Source of the DNA: Candidatus Moraniibacteriota bacterium
Lineage (GTDB): Bacteria; Patescibacteriota; Minisyncoccia; Moranbacterales; GCA-2747515
DNA: 32,091 bases
Assembly: GCA_018401135.1 (NCBI GenBank)
Contig: JAGYLL010000008.1
Span: 1-32,091, forward strand
Reading direction: 5' to 3'
The notes under the pieces were generated by a model that ran no database searches, was not told the origin of the DNA, and was given only the letters and a program-made list of their open reading frames with translations. A program made the position numbers and the translations under genes. Shown here piece by piece: positions 24,856-32,091 of the stretch (positions are counted from its first letter, which is position 1; every line of letters begins with the position of its first letter).

Positions 24856-25500
24856 ATGCAAGAAGAGGTTTTTTTTCGAGGAAAGACATCAAATCAAGAC
24901 CCTGCTTATGGAGTCGGAAGTTTTCTGTTGGAGATTATAAAAGTATTTTTTCTTGCTTTTATTATTATTGTTCCTATAAGAATGTTTGTTTTTCAACCTT
25001 TTTTTGTTCAAGGATCAAGTATGGAACCAAATTTTCACGATGGAGAATATCTTCTTGTAAATGAGTGGGGGTATAAGCATACAGATGTAGGATTTTCTTC
25101 TCATTCTTTTTTTAGTGTAGAGCCGTTTAGGGATCTTAAAAGAGGAGATGTTGTTGTTTTTCGTTATCCTAAAAATCCTTCTATTTTTTATGTAAAACGT
25201 ATAATCGCTCTTCCTGGTGAAAAAATTCTTTTTAAAGAGGGTCGTATTGAAATAATTGAAAAAGGAGGAACAAGAAGATTTTTTTTGGATGAGTCTTCAT
25301 ATCTTCCAGAAACAGCTCTTACAAAAAATTTAGAAGCAACATCACTTTCAGATGAAGAATATTTTGTTATGGGAGATAATCGATCGCATAGTAATGATTC
25401 TCGATCTTGGGGTCCTGTAAATAAATCTTTTGTGATAGGAAAGGTGGCACTTCGTATGTGGCCATTTGATAAAATAAGTAAAGTGAATTCTTTTGAATAA
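24856..25500 (+). CDS. lepB: Signal peptidase I
   Basis: Membrane-bound serine protease that removes signal peptides from exported proteins. 214 residues. One transmembrane helix at about 23-45 (FLLEIIKVFFLAFIIIVPI), then box B with the nucleophile Ser55 (GSSMEPNF), box C RGDVVVFRYP, box D with general base Lys114 (YVKRIIALPGE) and box E GDNRSHSNDSR near 174-184. Both catalytic residues are present. The surface proteins at 4,945, 8,759 and 10,692 carry signal peptides it could process. First gene of a packed cluster running to rpsU and beyond. Confidence 0.95.
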   Translation: MQEEVFFRGKTSNQDPAYGVGSFLLEIIKVFFLAFIIIVPIRMFVFQPFFVQGSSMEPNFHDGEYLLVNEWGYKHTDVGFSSHSFFSVEPFRDLKRGDVVVFRYPKNPSIFYVKRIIALPGEKILFKEGRIEIIEKGGTRRFFLDESSYLPETALTKNLEATSLSDEEYFVMGDNRSHSNDSRSWGPVNKSFVIGKVALRMWPFDKISKVNSFE

Positions 25501-25511
25501 TACAATAGAGT

Positions 25512-26921
25512 ATGACGCCCAAACAGAATAAGAAAGAAAAAAGCGTTTCTTTGAAAAAGAGTATAAAATCTCAAGAACATTTTAAAAAGGAAAAAAAACT
25601 TTATCATTCACAAGAAAAAAAGAAAAGAAAGTATGGAGGAATGCGATCTGTTGAGGGGATAAGAGATATTCTCCCTGAGGAATATGCCTATTGGGTTCAT
25701 ATTTATAGAATATTAGACAAAGCTGTTCGAGAGTTCGGTTTTCGTCGGATGGAGCTTCCTCTTGTAGAGACTTCACATATTTATAAAAAATCAATTGGTG
25801 AAAAGACAGATTTTTTTGAAAAAGAAATGTATAAGTTTACCACAAGAGAAGGAGAAAATATTACCCTTCGCCCAGAAATAACAAGTGGACTTGTGCGTGC
25901 TTTTATAGAAAATGATATGAAAGCGTGGGCTAAGCCTATTAAACTTTTTTCTTGTGGATCTTTATTTCAATCAAGAATAGTGGAGAAAAAAAATTATCGA
26001 GAATATAAACAAGCTCACTTCGATGTATTTGGTGAACCAGATCCTATTTTGGATGCACAGCTTATACAAATGGCCAACCGTGTCCTTTCAGGTCTTGGGC
26101 TCAAAAATATTCGTTTTTTGGTAAATACCCTTGGATCTGATAGTGATCGAAGAGAGTACGCAAAGCTTCTCGCAGTTTTTTTTAAAGCCAAGAAGACACA
26201 GTTATGTTCAAAATGCCAAGTATTATTAAAGAGTCACCCATTACATATATTACGATGTAGAGAATTTTCTTGTGGAAATATTAGTGCTCAAGCACCTCAC
26301 ATCATAGATCATCTTTCACAAGAATCGCATGATCATTTTAAATATGTTTTAGAATACCTAGATGAATTAGAAGTTCCTTATGAATTAAACCCTTTCTTGA
26401 TTCCAATTTTTGACTATTACAATGATACCGTTTTTGATATTATTTCTTTACGAGAAAAAGGGGGGGATAAGGAGAATACTTTTTTAGGCTCAGGAGGTCG
26501 CTTTGATTTTCTTACGAAAAAAATGGGAGGAGAAGATACTTCAGCTATGGGATTTGGACTTGACCTCGACACCATTGTTTCTGAAATGAAACGTCAAGAA
26601 ACAAAGATATATACAGAACCAAAACCAAGAGTCTTCCTTGTTCAACTTGGAGAAATGGCGAAGAAAAAAAGTTTAAAACTTTTTGAATATCTGGAGAAGA
26701 ACGGTATCCTTATGGCGGAAAGTTTTGGACGGGGAAGTTTGAAAGGACAATTACGACAATCAACAAAAATGGGTGCAGATCTTACCATTATTCTTGGACA
26801 AAAAGAAGTTATGGATGAAACCGTTATTGTTAAAAATATGCAAACAGGATCACAAGAGACAATGCCTCAGGATAAGGTTGTTGATTTTATTAAACATACT
26901 CTTAAAAAGAATGGAAAATGA
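25512..26921 (+). CDS. hisS: Histidyl-tRNA synthetase
   Basis: Class II synthetase charging tRNA-His. 469 residues from ATG 25,512. The catalytic core starts at residue 44 (MRSVEGIRDILPEEYAYW); before it lies a 43-residue Lys-rich basic stretch that most HisRS proteins lack. ATG 25,641 would give a normal 426-residue protein, and a TACAAT at 25,501 could serve as a -10 for such a shorter form, so the start is undecided. Motif 2 region REYKQAHFDVFGEPD, the HisA signature FDYYNDTVFDI and motif 3 GFGLDLDTI are clear. CSKCQ and LRC in the insertion recall Clostridia-like HisRS. The C-terminal anticodon domain ends at 26,921 and overlaps the next gene by 4 bases (ATGA). Confidence 0.95.
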   Translation: MTPKQNKKEKSVSLKKSIKSQEHFKKEKKLYHSQEKKKRKYGGMRSVEGIRDILPEEYAYWVHIYRILDKAVREFGFRRMELPLVETSHIYKKSIGEKTDFFEKEMYKFTTREGENITLRPEITSGLVRAFIENDMKAWAKPIKLFSCGSLFQSRIVEKKNYREYKQAHFDVFGEPDPILDAQLIQMANRVLSGLGLKNIRFLVNTLGSDSDRREYAKLLAVFFKAKKTQLCSKCQVLLKSHPLHILRCREFSCGNISAQAPHIIDHLSQESHDHFKYVLEYLDELEVPYELNPFLIPIFDYYNDTVFDIISLREKGGDKENTFLGSGGRFDFLTKKMGGEDTSAMGFGLDLDTIVSEMKRQETKIYTEPKPRVFLVQLGEMAKKKSLKLFEYLEKNGILMAESFGRGSLKGQLRQSTKMGADLTIILGQKEVMDETVIVKNMQTGSQETMPQDKVVDFIKHTLKKNGK

Positions 26922-27376
26922 AAGACTGTATTTTTTGTAAGATAGTACAAGGAGAAGTTCCTTCTCATAGAGTATGGGAAGATGATTTTTTTGTGGCATT
27001 TCTTTCTATTTTCCCCAATACCCCTGGTGTCACCGTAGTCATTCCGAAACAGCATATCTCAAGTTATGTTTTTGATGCAGAAGATACTATCATTATTCAA
27101 CTCGTTCTTTCAGCAAAAAAAGTTGCAACAAAAATAGATAAAGCATTCGAAGACGTTGGGCGGACAGGGATGATTTTTGAGGGTTTTGGTGTAGACCATC
27201 TTCATGCAAAATTATTTCCTATGCATAAGACAGGAGATATGAAAGAATGGAGACCCCTTGAAAGTATTCGAAAAGAGTATTACACTGAATATCCAGGATT
27301 TCTTTCCTCACATGATGGACAAAGAGAAAAAGATGAAGTTCTGGAAAAAATAGCACAAAAGATACGAATGAGTTAG
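26918..27376 (+). CDS. HIT-family nucleotide hydrolase/transferase-like protein
   Basis: Histidine-triad family protein, 152 residues. The start CIFCKIVQGEVPSHRVWEDD with Cys4 and Cys7 and the segment NTPGVTVVIPKQH are typical. The triad reads DHLHAKLFP: His94 and the catalytic-position His96 are present, but the third His is Lys98. A GVDHLHAK-type motif is found in a branch of the family, so this is probably natural, but it may alter chemistry. Start codon overlaps hisS by 4 bases, so translation is coupled. Substrate unknown (nucleoside phosphoramidates or dinucleotides in relatives). Confidence 0.88.
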   Translation: MKDCIFCKIVQGEVPSHRVWEDDFFVAFLSIFPNTPGVTVVIPKQHISSYVFDAEDTIIIQLVLSAKKVATKIDKAFEDVGRTGMIFEGFGVDHLHAKLFPMHKTGDMKEWRPLESIRKEYYTEYPGFLSSHDGQREKDEVLEKIAQKIRMS

Positions 27377-27421
27377 GTTTGATAGAAGATTATATATGAA
27401 AGATACTGGTAGCTATAAGAA

Positions 27422-27427
27422 AGGAGG
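27422..27427 (+). promoter_or_regulatory. Strong ribosome binding site of rpsU
   Basis: AGGAGG, 9 bases before ATG 27,437. It is one of the few near-perfect Shine-Dalgarno sites in the window and fixes the rpsU start. Confidence 0.85.
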
Positions 27428-27436
27428 TTTGTTTCT

Positions 27437-27694
27437 ATGACCGAAGTAAAGCGAAAAGATCGTGAAACGATCGAGAGTCTTTTGCGACGATTTAGCCGTA
27501 AGGTGCAACAAAGTCGTATTCTTAAGATTGCAAGAAAAAAACAAGATCGCGAACAAGTCAAATCTAAGACGCAACGTCGAGAACGAGCATTATATAATAT
27601 TCGTATTCGTAAAGAAATTGACAGAGCCAAGAAAATGGGACGTTTTGATGAAGAAGTTCTCCGAGAAATCAAAAAACGTATGGGAAATGATTAA
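27437..27694 (+). CDS. rpsU: Ribosomal protein S21
   Basis: Small-subunit protein near the anti-Shine-Dalgarno region of 16S rRNA. 85 residues, somewhat longer than the usual 58-71, with the family start MTEVKRKDRETIESLLRRFSRKVQQSRIL and a very basic helical remainder. The excellent ribosome binding site sets it apart from most genes here. It stands between the HIT gene and yqeY. Confidence 0.9.
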   Translation: MTEVKRKDRETIESLLRRFSRKVQQSRILKIARKKQDREQVKSKTQRRERALYNIRIRKEIDRAKKMGRFDEEVLREIKKRMGND

Positions 27695-27705
27695 AGAGAA
27701 AAACT

Positions 27706-28170
27706 ATGACCATTCGAGAACAAATGAAAAAAGATCTTGTTGAAGCAATGCGTTCACATAACGATGAAGTTCGTGATGTTTTGCGTCTTGTAGGAGGTCT
27801 TATTCGTACTAAAGAAATAGATCTTCGTCTTGCTCCCAATAGTATGGAAACTGATGCTGTCATTGCACTTCTTCTCAGTCAGGTTAAACAAAGAAAAGAA
27901 AGTGCAAAGCAGTATCTGCAGGGAAATCGAGAAGATTTAGCACAAAAAGAAGAAAGAGAAATTACTATTCTTCAGCAATATCTTCCTGCTCAAATTTCCG
28001 ATGAGGTGATAGAAGAAATTATTCTCAATGTTACGAAAAATTTTCCTGATGCTAATCCTTCCGATACGGGAAAAATTATGGGAATGGTTATGGCTGAAGC
28101 GAAAAAAAAAGGTATGGTTGACGGGAATAGTGTGCGAGAAAAAGTGAAAAAATTTCTCGAAAAAGTATGA
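27706..28170 (+). CDS. yqeY: GatB/YqeY-domain protein
   Basis: 154-residue helical protein of the YqeY family, related to the C-terminal tRNA-binding domain of GatB. Motifs: LVEAMRSHND..RDVLRLVGGLIRTKEID, SQVKQRKESAKQYLQGNREDLAQKEEREI, LQQYLP, and the tail DTGKIMGMVMAEAKKKGMVDG. Whole-length family match. It starts 11 bases after rpsU and overlaps ybeY by 4 bases (ATGA); rpsU-yqeY adjacency is common in bacteria. Role in tRNA-dependent amidation or translation is inferred from the domain only. Confidence 0.92.
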   Translation: MTIREQMKKDLVEAMRSHNDEVRDVLRLVGGLIRTKEIDLRLAPNSMETDAVIALLLSQVKQRKESAKQYLQGNREDLAQKEEREITILQQYLPAQISDEVIEEIILNVTKNFPDANPSDTGKIMGMVMAEAKKKGMVDGNSVREKVKKFLEKV

Positions 28171-28634
28171 AAAGACTTCGAGGACAACAAGGGGTAATTC
28201 TTGATATGCCCCAAGAAGGTCTTTGTGGTTTTGATTATCAATTTTTTCAAGATATTGCAGAAAAAACATTTGCGCTCTCTCGATATAGTCTCCCAAAAAA
28301 CAGTACACTTTCTTTCTCGATAGAAGCTGTAAGCAAAAAAGAAATAGCACGATTAAATAAAAAGTATATAGGAAAAAATAGTCCCACCGATATTCTTTCT
28401 TTCCCTACTTTTTCCGAAGAAGTTTTAGCAAAAATAAATTTTTCTAAACCTATTTTTCTTGGAGAGATTATTATATGTCCAGATGTTATACGAGAAGATT
28501 CTCATAAAGATGGAGTTTCCTATGATCGAGAAATGACTTTCGTTTTTTCTCACGGGATACTCCATCTTTTGGGATATGAGCATAGTGAAGAGATGTTTGC
28601 TCTCCAAGATAAAGTGTGCGACAATGGAAAATAA
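28167..28634 (+). CDS. ybeY: Endoribonuclease YbeY (rRNA maturation)
   Basis: Single-strand endoribonuclease for 16S rRNA 3' maturation and ribosome quality control. 155 residues, normal length. The zinc site HGILHLLGYEH has His129, His133 and His139 with the family spacing; NSPTDILSFP and FLGEIIICPD are the other conserved blocks. Overlaps yqeY by 4 bases, so translation is coupled; the neighbouring rpsU fits a ribosome-maturation theme. Confidence 0.95.
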   Translation: MKRLRGQQGVILDMPQEGLCGFDYQFFQDIAEKTFALSRYSLPKNSTLSFSIEAVSKKEIARLNKKYIGKNSPTDILSFPTFSEEVLAKINFSKPIFLGEIIICPDVIREDSHKDGVSYDREMTFVFSHGILHLLGYEHSEEMFALQDKVCDNGK

Positions 28635-28663
28635 TACATTAGTAATAGATTTTGATTGGGTGT

Positions 28664-29029
28664 ATGATACGAGTGTGGTATAAAAGTGTAAGACATGCTT
28701 TTTCTGGTTTGCAATACGCTTTTCGACACGAGAAAAATTTTAGAATTGAATGTTATATTGCTTTGGTGGGAGTATTTTTTATTGTTATTTTACCTTTAGA
28801 TGTTTGGGAAAGAGTATTTCTTTTTGCGATGATTGGTTGGGTTTTGGTTGCAGAACTTGCAAATACGATTATTGAAAGAATCGTGGATATGCTCAAACCA
28901 CGACTTCATCCATATGCAAGAATAATAAAAGATATTATGGCAGCGACTGTTCTTCTTTCTTCTTTGATTGCTCTTATTATAGGGAGTATTATTCTTTTTC
29001 CTCACATTATAACTATGTTTTTAAAATGA
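28664..29029 (+). CDS. dgkA: Diacylglycerol/undecaprenol kinase family protein
   Basis: Small integral membrane kinase of the DgkA family; Gram-positive members phosphorylate undecaprenol. 121 residues from ATG 28,664 (a TTG at 28,652 is an alternative). Pattern: SVRHAFSGLQYAFRHEKNFRIE, helix, VAELANTIIERIVDML with Glu64, Asn67, Glu71 and Asp75, HPYARIIKDIMAATVLL, then a last helix. Three transmembrane helices. Position between ybeY and ftsA fits envelope lipid recycling. Confidence 0.92.
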   Translation: MIRVWYKSVRHAFSGLQYAFRHEKNFRIECYIALVGVFFIVILPLDVWERVFLFAMIGWVLVAELANTIIERIVDMLKPRLHPYARIIKDIMAATVLLSSLIALIIGSIILFPHIITMFLK

Positions 29030-29050
29030 AAATTCAAAAATACAAAAAGT

Positions 29051-30286
29051 ATGCGGAGAAATAAATATTTTTCAGCTATAGATCTTGGATCGACAAAGAT
29101 TCGAGTAATGATAGCAGAAACACTTGCAGAAGAAGATAGAGTTCGTGTTATAGGGGTTGGAGAAGCACCTTCTTTCGGTATGCGTAAAGGTTCTATAGCT
29201 GATGGAGAGTCTCTTTCTAAATCTCTTATGATAGCTGTAGGTCAGGCAGAAACTATGGCAGGTGTTCAAATTCGTGAGGCCGTTGTAAGTCTTGGAGGTT
29301 TAAATATTCGTACGCAAAGAGGAAAAGGGGTAATAGCTGTTGGAAAGGTTGATGGAGAAGTTGTGCAGGAGGATGTTGAAAGAGCTCTTTCTGCTGTTGA
29401 AAAAACAGATATTCCTCTTAACTACGAAATTATTCATATTGTACCTCGATCATATCGACTCGATGACCAAATAGATATTGTAGACCCTATCGGTATGCAA
29501 GGAGTTCGTCTAGAAGTAGATGCTGTTGTTATTGTTGCTTTTTCTCCACAAATAAAACAAATACGATCTCTTTTGGTGACCTGTGGTATTGAGACTCGCC
29601 AATTCGTTTTTTCTCCTTTGGCAGCAGCAGAGGCTGTTTTGGATAGACAACAAAAAGAACTAGGTGTAGCTGTTGTTGATATTGGAGGAATGACAACAGG
29701 CCTTATTGTGTATGAAGAAGGAGAGTTACTTCATTGTACTTCTTTTGCTATAGGAGCATCACATATTACCAATGATATAGCTATAGGACTTCGCACATCC
29801 ATCGATTTAGCTGAAAGAGTTAAAGTGGAATATGGAACAGCAAACCTTGATGCTATTGATAAAGATGAGGATATACGATTAAGCTCTCTCGATCCTTCGG
29901 AAGACGGAGATGTTTCGAGGTATCATGTAGGAGAGATTATAGAAGCTCGTCTTGAAGAAATTTTAGAAAAAGTATCTGACATTTTACGATCCATCGAAAA
30001 AGAACATCCCTTGCCTTCTGGACTTATTCTTGTGGGAGGAGGTGCTCATATGCCAGAAATTGTCGATATGACGAAAAATTTTCTTGCGCTCCCTGTTTCT
30101 CTTGGATATCCAAAATCACTCAGTGGTATTGTGGACAAAGTTGATGATCCTGGATATGCGGTTGTTGCTGGGTTGATTTATTGGCAAATTCACAATGATT
30201 TCGAGAGAGGGGGGGGAGGAAGAGAAAATCCTTTATCACCGATCTTTCGGCAAGTAAAGGAATGGTTTAAAATATTTATGCCCTAA
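29051..30286 (+). CDS. ftsA: Cell division protein FtsA
   Basis: Actin-like protein that tethers FtsZ to the membrane. 411 residues. Phosphate-binding loop AIDLGSTKIRVMIAE (residues 9-23), the 1C domain (ISLGG-type VVSLGGLNIRTQRGKGVIAVG), VVDIGGMTTGLIVYEEG, and LVGGGAHMPEIVDM. The end PIFRQVKEWFKIFMP is an amphipathic helix of the kind used as a membrane-targeting sequence. It starts 21 bases after dgkA. ftsZ follows after a separate promoter. Confidence 0.96.
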   Translation: MRRNKYFSAIDLGSTKIRVMIAETLAEEDRVRVIGVGEAPSFGMRKGSIADGESLSKSLMIAVGQAETMAGVQIREAVVSLGGLNIRTQRGKGVIAVGKVDGEVVQEDVERALSAVEKTDIPLNYEIIHIVPRSYRLDDQIDIVDPIGMQGVRLEVDAVVIVAFSPQIKQIRSLLVTCGIETRQFVFSPLAAAEAVLDRQQKELGVAVVDIGGMTTGLIVYEEGELLHCTSFAIGASHITNDIAIGLRTSIDLAERVKVEYGTANLDAIDKDEDIRLSSLDPSEDGDVSRYHVGEIIEARLEEILEKVSDILRSIEKEHPLPSGLILVGGGAHMPEIVDMTKNFLALPVSLGYPKSLSGIVDKVDDPGYAVVAGLIYWQIHNDFERGGGGRENPLSPIFRQVKEWFKIFMP

Positions 30287-30295
30287 TGATCGCGT

Positions 30296-30325
30296 TTGAC
30301 ATTTTCGATTTCTTTGTGATACGCT
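30296..30325 (+). promoter_or_regulatory. ftsZ promoter
   Basis: Perfect TTGACA (30,296-30,301), 18-bp spacer, TACGCT (30,320-30,325) preceded by TGA, an extended -10. It begins 10 bases after the ftsA stop, so ftsZ can be made independently of ftsA. The leader is about 85 bases and contains a small TTCCC/GGGAA hairpin. Confidence 0.7.
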
Positions 30326-30400
30326 AAGAGGAGCTGAAAAACACAAATACTTACCAAATTAATCACCCAAGCTTACGTTCCCATTTAGAAGGGGAAAAAA

Positions 30401-30407
30401 GGGAGGG
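30401..30407 (+). promoter_or_regulatory. ftsZ ribosome binding site
   Basis: GGGAGGG, 8 bases before ATG 30,416. Strong Shine-Dalgarno site that fixes the start. Confidence 0.8.
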
Positions 30408-30415
30408 TTTTCCGT

Positions 30416-31675
30416 ATGGCAGAGGTAAAACCAGACATAGAAACATTTGCAAAGATAAAAGTTGTCGGAATCGGTGGTTCCGGTGGAAATGGTATTAATA
30501 GGATGGCGGATGCTAATATAAAAGGCGTTGAGTATGTCGCTATTAATACTGACGCACAAGCACTTCATCAATCACTCGCTTCAGAAAAAGTTCATATTGG
30601 TAAAAATCTTACCAAAGGACTTGGCGCTGGTATGAATCCAGAAGTTGGTCGACAGGCCGCAGAAGAAAATAGAGATGAAATACAAGATGTACTCAAAGGT
30701 GCTGATATGGTTTTTGTAACCTGTGGACTTGGCGGAGGCACAGGATCGGGTGCTTCTCCTATCGTTGCAGAAACTGCCAAGGAAATTGGCGCTTTGACGG
30801 TTGGAGTTGTCACAAAACCTTTCACGTTCGAAGGTGCTCAAAGAAGAGCTATAGCTATGGAAGCCTTGGAAAGTTTAAAAGATAGAGTAGATGCTCTTAT
30901 CACTATTCCCAATGATAAACTTCTTTCTATTATTGATAAAAAAACAACACTCATCAATGCTTTTCGCATTGTCGATGATGTTCTTAGACAAGGTGTGCAA
31001 GGAATATCTGATTTAATTACAAAACCAGGTATTGTTAATGTAGACTTTGCTGATGTACGAGCTATTTTGGAAAATAGTGGTTCTGCTTTGATGGGAATTG
31101 GTATAGCAAGTGGAGAAAATCGAGCTGCTCAAGCCGCAAAAGCTGCTATAAATAGTCCTCTTCTAGAACTTTCTATCGATGGTGCCAAAGGAGTACTTTT
31201 CAATGTCACGGGAAGTTCTGATATGACTATGCTCGAAATAAATGAGGCTGCCAATATTATTACAGAAGCTATTGACCCTAATGCTAAAGTTATTTTCGGT
31301 GCTGTTATGGATGATCAAGTTCGAAAAGGAGAATTGCAAATCACTGTCGTTGCCACTGGATTTGATACGGATAGAATTAAAGATAGACGCTTTGGTTTTG
31401 TTCAAGCAGTAAATAATGCAAAACAAGAAGAGCTTGTAAAAGAAAAAGAAATCGTACCACAAAATACAACACCTACGATTCAAGAAAAAAATAAAGAAAA
31501 AGCTCCTGAGAAAATAATATACCCTCAAAAGCGAACGGCACCTATAGAATCAAAATTTATTACGGAAGAGAAAATTCAGAAACGACCAAGTTTTACAAAA
31601 TCTTCTCTTGAAGAAGATGATGAAGAAGAAGATTTTGAAATTCCCGCTTTTATACGAAGAAAAATTAAAAAATAA
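30416..31675 (+). CDS. ftsZ: Cell division protein FtsZ
   Basis: Tubulin-like GTPase forming the division ring. 419 residues. VVGIGGSGGNGINRM (16-30), AINTDAQAL, the tubulin signature GGGTGSG (106-112), T5 region TKPFTFEG, T7-type NVDFADVRAIL, and AKVIFGAVMDD. The linker after about residue 330 is Lys/Glu/Pro-rich and variable. The end DFEIPAFIRRKIKK is the conserved peptide that binds FtsA. Everything needed is intact. It has its own promoter, a strong ribosome binding site and a strong terminator. Confidence 0.98.
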   Translation: MAEVKPDIETFAKIKVVGIGGSGGNGINRMADANIKGVEYVAINTDAQALHQSLASEKVHIGKNLTKGLGAGMNPEVGRQAAEENRDEIQDVLKGADMVFVTCGLGGGTGSGASPIVAETAKEIGALTVGVVTKPFTFEGAQRRAIAMEALESLKDRVDALITIPNDKLLSIIDKKTTLINAFRIVDDVLRQGVQGISDLITKPGIVNVDFADVRAILENSGSALMGIGIASGENRAAQAAKAAINSPLLELSIDGAKGVLFNVTGSSDMTMLEINEAANIITEAIDPNAKVIFGAVMDDQVRKGELQITVVATGFDTDRIKDRRFGFVQAVNNAKQEELVKEKEIVPQNTTPTIQEKNKEKAPEKIIYPQKRTAPIESKFITEEKIQKRPSFTKSSLEEDDEEEDFEIPAFIRRKIKK

Positions 31676-31693
31676 AGAGATGTAAAAATGTTT

Positions 31694-31731
31694 AAAAATA
31701 AAAACAATCTTTAAAGATTGTTTTTATTTTT
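31694..31731 (+). terminator. Strong terminator after ftsZ
   Basis: AAAAATAAAAACAATCTTT (31,694-31,712) and its exact reverse complement (31,713-31,731) make a 19-bp palindrome, ending in a T-rich run. Confidence 0.85.
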
Positions 31732-31733
31732 TT

Positions 31734-31821
31734 CTCTGTCTTTTCGACTGACGAGTCCTCGAGGAGTGGAGAAATCTCTCTGAATCTCCTTTCTTTTCCC
31801 CGCGTAGATGGGGATCTAGTC
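31734..31821 (+). repeat. 88-bp interspersed repeat, copy 1
   Basis: Begins CTCTGTCTTTTCGACTGACG and ends with a CCCCGCGTAGATGGGG hairpin core and ATCTAGTC. It matches copy 2 over the same 88-base length: the first 30 bases are identical, and the rest differs by substitutions only. The GACTGACGAGTC hairpin and the CCCCGC...GGGG hairpin look like REP/MITE-type non-coding elements. Confidence 0.75.
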
Positions 31822-31950
31822 CGAATCCCTCCCCCTGAGAAAAAGGGGGATTGAGGGGGATTTTCTTCGTTTGAAATTCTAAAGAAAAATCAAGAAAATC
31901 CCTCCCCCTCGAAGACTCGGGTACTCCCTTTTGGCAAAGGGAGAGAATCC
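31822..31950 (+). repeat. Hairpin-rich C/G-run spacer between the 88-bp repeats
   Basis: Contains CCCTCCCCCTGAGAAAAAGG with downstream AGGGGGA strings, a second AATCCCTCCCCCTCG, and a perfect hairpin CTCCCTTT/AAAGGGAG (31,924-31,943). No ORF. Similar C-run and G-run elements are a known kind of dispersed repeat in several bacteria; here probably part of a repeat island. Confidence 0.6.
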
Positions 31951-32038
31951 CTCTGTCTTTTCGACTGACGAGTCCTCGAGAAATGGAGAAAACTCTCCGA
32001 GTTTTCCTCTTCTTCCCCGCGTAGGCGGGGAACCAGTC
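31951..32038 (+). repeat. 88-bp interspersed repeat, copy 2
   Basis: Direct copy of 31,734-31,821, 217 bases downstream. Here the end hairpin is perfect (CCCCGCGTAGGCGGGG) while copy 1 has a mismatch. The last 50 bases of the window continue with another partial CACGTAGATGGAACCA element, so more repeats probably follow. Confidence 0.75.
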
Positions 32039-32091
32039 TTAGCTTTTTCCTCACGTAGATGGAACCACTCCCTCTTCCTCCACCTTGGGAA

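Noticed and set aside
31745-31775. Hammerhead-ribozyme-like CTGACGAGTCC string in the 88-bp repeats
   Set aside because: The first core box and a short TCC/GGA stem are there, but the closing C and the GAAA box are not correctly placed, and copy 2 breaks the stem. No stem III or cleavage site was found.
1-32091. tRNA genes
   Set aside because: No stretch with a convincing T-loop plus acceptor pairing was seen by eye in any intergenic gap; a dedicated scan was not possible.

Overview
The window is AT-rich bacterial DNA whose genes, order and domain style point to a Patescibacteria / Candidate Phyla Radiation genome, probably from the Parcubacteria-Moranbacteria side. This placement is inference. 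It rests on short, densely packed genes, many without a Shine-Dalgarno site, the run lepB-hisS-HIT-rpsU-yqeY-ybeY-dgkA-ftsA-ftsZ, exported proteins built around a TrbC/VirB2-like two-helix module, and two tandem GH130-type proteins. The standard genetic code fits: TGA ends several intact genes.

Layout. 1-4,940 is an envelope/glycan block: the 3' part of an O-antigen ligase-like membrane protein, then two paralogous proteins of about 640 residues, each made of two GH130-like five-bladed propellers. 4,945-11,387 is a cell-surface block. Two exported proteins share about 1 kb of nearly identical DNA (Cys module, two-helix pilin-like anchor, Asp/Pro/Lys linker, Calx-beta domain) but end differently: one in six Ig-like repeats and a Cys-rich tail, the other in an M64-like zinc metallopeptidase. 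A third exported, C-terminally anchored protein follows. 11,583-16,053 holds a DEAD-box helicase, typA, exonuclease III and a hemerythrin. 16,280-20,028 has dnaB (minus) back to back with xseA-xseB and an RRM protein. 20,234-23,646 has a small membrane protein, gyrB, a minus-strand rpmB (L28) and an M50 protease. 23,804-31,675 carries tpiA, lepB, hisS, HIT, rpsU, yqeY, ybeY, dgkA, ftsA and ftsZ. The last 400 bases are a non-coding cluster of interspersed repeats and hairpins.

Reading frames are clean in most of the window but badly broken by small indels in three patches: about 5,380-9,720, 11,979-12,960 and 22,680-23,800. Because these patches hit conserved housekeeping genes (typA, rpmB, possibly the start of tpiA) as well as accessory genes, uncorrected sequence or assembly error is the simplest reading, though real decay cannot be excluded.

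How the genes work together. The first 11 kb looks like a surface programme: glycan polymerisation or ligation, mannoside-type glycan turnover, and membrane-anchored proteins with exchangeable heads. The rest is core information processing (replication, repair, translation quality, ribosome maturation) and cell division. The most notable items are the shared-chassis surface gene pair, an HRDC domain fused to the exonuclease VII large subunit, and a possible structured RNA between tpiA and lepB.
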